Source: Eubacteriales bacterium (GTDB lineage: Bacteria > Bacillota > Clostridia > Oscillospirales > Oscillospiraceae). Taken from it: a stretch of 33,532 nucleotides of DNA. The notes below the pieces were generated by a model. That model was not told where the DNA came from and searched no databases. It saw nothing but the letters and a program-made list of their open reading frames with translations. A program made the translations under genes and the position numbers. Location: contig JAUMWJ010000024.1 in NCBI GenBank assembly GCA_030529655.1, forward strand, positions 1-33,532, read 5' to 3'. Shown here in pieces: positions 29,910 to 33,532 of the stretch (positions within the stretch are counted from its first letter, which is position 1; each line of letters begins with the position of its first letter).

Positions 29910-31277
29910 TCACTTGCCCACACAGAAACGGGAGAAAATCGTGGCGACCAAATCTTCCCGAATACTCTTGCCATTTAGCTCGCCCAAAGCGGAAAGTGCA
30001 TTTTCTGCATCGGACAGCACCACATCGGCGGTCATGCCGATCCGCAGCGCACCGCGCGCCTCACGAATGGCGTTCAGGGCGCGGCTGACGGCATCTGCCT
30101 GCCGGGCGTTGGTCAAAAGCTCGCCCTGTGCCGTTGTGCCAACAGGGTAGAGGGAGGTAATGTGGTCGGTGAGGACGGTCAGCCCTTCGCCGGTTTTGGC
30201 GGAAAGGGAGATCACATTGTCAAAGCGGTCAGCCAGCATGCCGATGTTGATTTTACGCTTAAGATCGGCCTTGTTGACGATGACCACAAGGTTGGCCACC
30301 TCTTTGGCAACGGCGATGGCGGCCTCGTCCTCGCTATCAAGCGGAGCGGAGCCGTCCAGCACCAGCAGAGCCAATGATGCCTGTTTTGCGGCATCGCGGG
30401 AACGCTCCACACCGATCTTTTCCACGCTGTCGGCGGTTTCGCGGATGCCGGCGGTGTCGATCAGGCGCAAGAGGACATGATCAAGGCGCACTTTTTCCTC
30501 CACCGTGTCACGGGTAGTGCCCGCCACATCGGTGACGATGGCTCGGTCATAGCCCAAAAGCGCATTAAGCAGCGAGGACTTGCCGGCGTTGGGCTTGCCT
30601 AAAATCACCGTGGGTATACCCAATTTCAGCAGCTTGCCGCGAGAAAAAGTGGCCAGCAGCTCCTCCAGCTTATTCTCACTGCGGCGCAAGGTGTCCAATA
30701 TGTCCTCACGCTGCAAGTCCGCAATGTCCTCATCGGGGTAGTCCACCACGGCATAAAAACGGCTGACAATCGCCATGAGCGCATCATAAATCTCGTCCAC
30801 CGTGCGGCTGAGTGTGCCGGAGAGCTGCCCCACTGCATTGCGTGCTGCCTCGGCGGTTTCGGCATCAATCAGGTCAATGACGGATTCGGCCTGAATGAGA
30901 TCCATGCGGCCGTTTAAAAAGGCGCGTTGTGTAAACTCGCCGCCCCTGGCCTGCCGTGCGCCCTTGCTGAAAAGAGATTGCAGTCCCTCATTGAGCACCA
31001 CCGGTGAGCCGTGGCAGTGGATCTCCGCACAGTCCTCACCGGTATAACTGTGAGGTGCGCGAAACAGCACACACAGAGCGTTATCGATCACACGACCCTC
31101 GCTGTCCAGCAAATCGCCGTAGATCATTTTGCGGCCTGCCTGCTCGGACATGGGCTTGCCGTTTTTGGGACAGAACACGCCGTCCAAAATAGCGCAGGTG
31201 TCCTCGCCGCTCAGGCGCAATATGCCGATGGCGGAGGGGACCTGCGCCGTGGCGATGGCGGCAATGGTATCACTCAT
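29910..31277 (-). CDS. mnmE: tRNA uridine-5-carboxymethylaminomethyl GTPase MnmE
   Basis: MnmE, with MnmG, modifies the wobble uridine of several tRNAs. The 455-residue protein has the N-terminal folate-binding domain (SDTIAAIATAQVPSAIGILRLSG) and helical domain. The G domain shows GKPNAGKSSLLNAL (G1), DVAGTTRDT (G2), DTAGIR (G3) and NKADL (G4). It ends in FCVGK, matching the catalytic CxGK motif. The start at 31277 follows AAAGGAG. mnmG, its usual partner and often its neighbour, is not in the window. It is divergent from the dnaD-like gene. Confidence 0.97.
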   Translation of the reverse strand: MSDTIAAIATAQVPSAIGILRLSGEDTCAILDGVFCPKNGKPMSEQAGRKMIYGDLLDSEGRVIDNALCVLFRAPHSYTGEDCAEIHCHGSPVVLNEGLQSLFSKGARQARGGEFTQRAFLNGRMDLIQAESVIDLIDAETAEAARNAVGQLSGTLSRTVDEIYDALMAIVSRFYAVVDYPDEDIADLQREDILDTLRRSENKLEELLATFSRGKLLKLGIPTVILGKPNAGKSSLLNALLGYDRAIVTDVAGTTRDTVEEKVRLDHVLLRLIDTAGIRETADSVEKIGVERSRDAAKQASLALLVLDGSAPLDSEDEAAIAVAKEVANLVVIVNKADLKRKINIGMLADRFDNVISLSAKTGEGLTVLTDHITSLYPVGTTAQGELLTNARQADAVSRALNAIREARGALRIGMTADVVLSDAENALSALGELNGKSIREDLVATIFSRFCVGK

Positions 31278-31376
31278 AGGAAATATCTCCTTTATCTACA
31301 ACTGTATTTTTCATTTTACCACACACCGCTGAAAAAGGGAAGTGGCGGAAAATTGCAAAAATACGCTTTTGTACCC

Positions 31377-31405
31377 TTTACGAAAAAAGAGTTATCGTGT
31401 AAAAT
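31377..31405 (+). promoter_or_regulatory. Predicted promoter of the dnaD-dnaI-like operon
   Basis: TTTACG (31377-31382) and TAAAAT (31400-31405) are spaced by 17 bp, placing initiation near 31412. That is about 20 bases ahead of the ATG. Confidence 0.65.
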
Positions 31406-31433
31406 AAAGAAAAAATGAGGGAGGAGGTGCGCC

Positions 31434-32342
31434 ATGAGCGGCTACATTTTGCGGCAGGACGAAAAAAGCTATGTGCTCAGTTCCGGTCAGATCGACACTT
31501 TGATCCAAAAGGGCGATGGCGATGCGGTACTTTTATACCTGTTTTTGCTGCGCTCGGGAAATCCTCCCACCAAGCAGGAGCTGATGCGCCGCCTCCGCTG
31601 GAGCGAGCTGCGGCTGGACAACGCCGAACGGGCCTTGCAGCAGATGGGACTCATCGACCGTCCGGCAGAAGCAAAGACGCTGGAGCCGGCGGAAGAAAAA
31701 CCGGCATACAGCAGCGAGGACATGGCGACATTCCACGAAGATCCGATGTTTGAGGCGCTGTTCACGCAGGTGCAGGAAAAGCTGGGCAAAAAGCTCAACA
31801 GCAACGACAGTCAGATCTTGGCCAATCTATACGACTGTGTGGGACTGCCCTGTGATGTGATCTATCTGCTGCTTAACCACTGTTTGGAGCGTGCCGAGCG
31901 AAAATACGGTGTGGGCCGCAAGCCCACGATGCGTCAAATGGAGAAAGAGGGCTACTACTGGGCAAGGCAGGGGCTTTATGATCAGGAGAGCGCGGCGCAG
32001 TATCTGCGGGAATACGACAGGAAGCGCGGCCTTATGGCACAGTACATGAAGGTGCTGGGGATCGGCGGCCGTCCGCCGGTGGTCAGCGAGGAGCGCTATA
32101 TCCGTACATGGATCGACTGGGGATTTGACCCTGATACCGTGGCCATGGCCTACGACAAGACGGTGTTTTACAAAAAGGAACTGAAATGGCCGTATCTCAA
32201 CGGTATTTTGAAGCGCTGGCATGAACAGGGATGGCACAGTGTGGCGGCGGTGGAGCAGGGCGAGCAGCAGAAGCTGCAAAAGAACAACAAGGCTGCCGAC
32301 AAGAACACGGATAAGAACGCATGGATGGAAAAATATATGTAA
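31434..32342 (+). CDS. dnaD: DnaD-domain replication protein
   Basis: DnaD-type proteins remodel DNA and help load the replicative helicase during initiation and restart. The 302-residue product has an N-terminal winged-helix-like part (AVLLYLFLLRSGNPPTKQELMRRLRWSEL). A central DnaD-like helical domain contains SNDSQILANLYDCVGLPCDVIYLLL and carries into the YIRTWIDWGFDPDTVAMAYDKT segment. A Lys-rich C-terminus ends the protein. The start follows GGGAGGAGGTGCGCC. It is 13 bp ahead of a DnaC/DnaI-like ATPase gene, supporting a helicase-loading role. Confidence 0.9.
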   Translation: MSGYILRQDEKSYVLSSGQIDTLIQKGDGDAVLLYLFLLRSGNPPTKQELMRRLRWSELRLDNAERALQQMGLIDRPAEAKTLEPAEEKPAYSSEDMATFHEDPMFEALFTQVQEKLGKKLNSNDSQILANLYDCVGLPCDVIYLLLNHCLERAERKYGVGRKPTMRQMEKEGYYWARQGLYDQESAAQYLREYDRKRGLMAQYMKVLGIGGRPPVVSEERYIRTWIDWGFDPDTVAMAYDKTVFYKKELKWPYLNGILKRWHEQGWHSVAAVEQGEQQKLQKNNKAADKNTDKNAWMEKYM

Positions 32343-32355
32343 GGCGGTGTGACAG

Positions 32356-33348
32356 ATGGCATATGACGGCAAGGTAATGCGCGCGGCATTGGAGCAATTT
32401 CAGGCGGATAAACAGCGGCGAAGTGCACAGTTTATAGAGCGACAAAGCCGTATTTTTCACCAGATTCCGGAGCTGCAGGAAATTGATCGGGAACTGCGCG
32501 GCACCATGTCGCAGATCATTGCCTCCGCTCTGCAGCGGGGCACCGATCCGCTGCCTGCTATTCGCGTGATACGGGATAAAAATCTGGATCTGCAGCGCAG
32601 ACGGGCAGAATTGTTGACGGAAAACGGCTTTAATGAGGATGCGCTGGAGGAAAAGCCCTACTGCGCACTTTGCAGCGATACCGGTTATCGGGGCGGCGGT
32701 GTGTGCGCCTGCCTGCAGGAATACTATAACCGGGCGCAGATTACCGAGCTTTCCCAGATGCTGGATCTGGGTACACAGAGCTTTGATACCTTTGATTTCA
32801 ACTGGTACGATGCCGACTGCCACGAGAGAAGTATCTCTTCCCGTGAGCGTATGGAGAAGAACTTCGACATCTGTCAGGATTTTGCCAACGAGTTTGGCCC
32901 ACGAAGCGGCAATTTACTGCTGTCCGGCGATCCGGGTTTGGGCAAGACCTTTTTGTCCGCCTGCATTGCCCGCGTGGTCAGCGAAAACGGCTTTTCCGTG
33001 GTATACGACACGGCAGCCACCATTTTTGCCCGTTTTGAGGCAGCGAAGTTCCGCCGTGATGAGGAGGATTCTTCTGATGAAGATGTGGCGCGATATGAAA
33101 ACTGCGACCTGCTGATTCTGGACGATCTGGGTACGGAGATGACCACCACCTTTGTGCAGAGTGCGCTGTATCAACTCATTAACGGACGGTTGCTGGCAGG
33201 GAAAAAGACCATCATCAGCACCAATCTCAACCCCGATGAGTTGGGACGGCGATACTCCCGGCAGATCCAGTCCCGCTTGGAGGGTGAGTATTGGATCCTG
33301 CCCTTCTTCGGCGAGGATATTCGGAAGCTGAAACGGGAACGGAGATAA
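32356..33348 (+). CDS. DnaC/DnaI-like helicase-loader ATPase
   Basis: The product resembles DnaI/DnaC AAA+ loaders of the replicative helicase. The 330-residue chain has an N-terminal helical part. A cysteine cluster (Cys103, Cys106, Cys117, Cys119 as CALC...CAC) fits the zinc-binding region of DnaI. The AAA+ domain has Walker A GDPGLGKT (residues 191-198), Walker B LLILDDLGTE, sensor STNLNPDELG, and an arginine-finger region RYSRQIQSRL. The ATG follows AAGGCGGTG. It follows dnaD directly, and a terminator follows. An IstB-type transposition ATPase is excluded by context and the cysteine-bearing N-terminus. Confidence 0.92.
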   Translation: MAYDGKVMRAALEQFQADKQRRSAQFIERQSRIFHQIPELQEIDRELRGTMSQIIASALQRGTDPLPAIRVIRDKNLDLQRRRAELLTENGFNEDALEEKPYCALCSDTGYRGGGVCACLQEYYNRAQITELSQMLDLGTQSFDTFDFNWYDADCHERSISSRERMEKNFDICQDFANEFGPRSGNLLLSGDPGLGKTFLSACIARVVSENGFSVVYDTAATIFARFEAAKFRRDEEDSSDEDVARYENCDLLILDDLGTEMTTTFVQSALYQLINGRLLAGKKTIISTNLNPDELGRRYSRQIQSRLEGEYWILPFFGEDIRKLKRERR

Positions 33349-33374
33349 GGATACATTTTCGTGGGATTATTTGT

Positions 33375-33408
33375 AACAGGGATTTTGCGCAGGCAAAATC
33401 CCTGTTTA
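33375..33408 (+). terminator. Terminator of the dnaD-dnaI-like operon
   Basis: A perfect 14-bp stem AACAGGGATTTTGC / GCAAAATCCCTGTT with loop GCAG ends in TATTAT. The T-tract is short but the stem is strong. Confidence 0.75.
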
Positions 33409-33462
33409 TTATAGGCATGGGCAAATTGGGATTTGTAGGGGAGAGATTTGTCTTTCTTTATT

Positions 33463-33532
33463 TGCCTCCGGCGGGTGACTTTTTGCCATCAGCGGCAAAA
33501 AGTTACCAAAAAACGCCGCTTAGAACCTGCGG
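33463..33532. repeat. Dispersed 70-bp hairpin repeat, copy B (reaches the window edge)
   Basis: This is the inverse orientation of 2972-3041, with about three mismatches in 70. It holds the same hairpin arms CTTTTTGCC and GGCAAAAAG and the CCGGCGGGTGA block. It is cut by the end of the window, so its full length is not known. Confidence 0.85.

Overview
The window looks like a chromosomal housekeeping segment of a Gram-positive, probably anaerobic member of the Clostridia (Oscillospiraceae/Ruminococcaceae-like is my inference). The support is strong AGGAGG-type ribosome binding sites, T-box leaders ahead of tRNA-synthetase genes, a PduL-type phosphotransacylase, Soj/Spo0J with a canonical parS plus a second ParB-family protein, DnaD/DnaI-like helicase loading genes, and a desulfoferrodoxin-like redox domain. 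No phage, transposase, CRISPR, rRNA or tRNA genes were recognised. The parS site and the rsmG-soj-spo0J-mnmE gene set suggest the segment lies fairly near the replication origin.

Layout. 1-561: two divergent small genes, an acidic coiled-coil-like protein and a ribbon-helix-helix protein. 562-2547: T-box-controlled glycyl-tRNA synthetase and a 41-residue ORF with a membrane segment. 2548-3100: a repeat-rich spacer. 3149-6947 (minus): MATE transporter and PduL, then GNAT acetyltransferase and AlaX tRNA-editing enzyme. 7122-7712 (plus): an XRE regulator fused to a full desulforedoxin + superoxide-reductase-like module. 7777-11452 (minus): T-box-controlled membrane protein-hisS-aspS. 11767-17176 (minus): methylglyoxal-synthase-like protein, MinD, RsmG, MscL, SerRS, Spo0J/ParB, Soj/ParA, then a perfect parS inside a 34-bp palindrome. 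17326-23729 (minus): GH13 amylase, PBP2, MreD, MreC, Maf, dUTPase. 23799-26178 (minus): U32 protein and ZapA. 26179-26510: a MITE-like spacer. 26511-31277: Ogt, a Noc/ParB paralogue on the plus strand, PrmA, DegV, MnmE. 31434-33348 (plus): DnaD-domain protein and DnaC/DnaI-like ATPase, followed by another copy of the dispersed repeat.

How the genes fit together. Most of the window serves translation (GlyRS, AspRS, HisRS, SerRS, AlaX, RsmG, PrmA, MnmE), wall growth and division (MreC, MreD, PBP2, MinD, ZapA), chromosome segregation (Soj, Spo0J, parS, Noc-like) and replication initiation (DnaD, DnaI-like). The arrangement maf-mreC-mreD-mrdA ... minD-mgsA looks like the clostridial mre-min cluster, but it has been opened by the GH13 gene and a segregation/translation block, and mreB, minC and minE are absent from it. 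The MinD is short at its C-terminus and the MgsA-like protein has lost key catalytic residues.

The most notable items are the HTH-desulforedoxin-SOR fusion regulator, the catalytically degenerate MgsA homologue beside an orphan MinD, the parS within a long palindrome, and the dispersed hairpin repeats at 1-91, 2972-3041 and 33463-33532. I did not find a clearly undescribed multi-gene system; most of the window is ordinary core genome.
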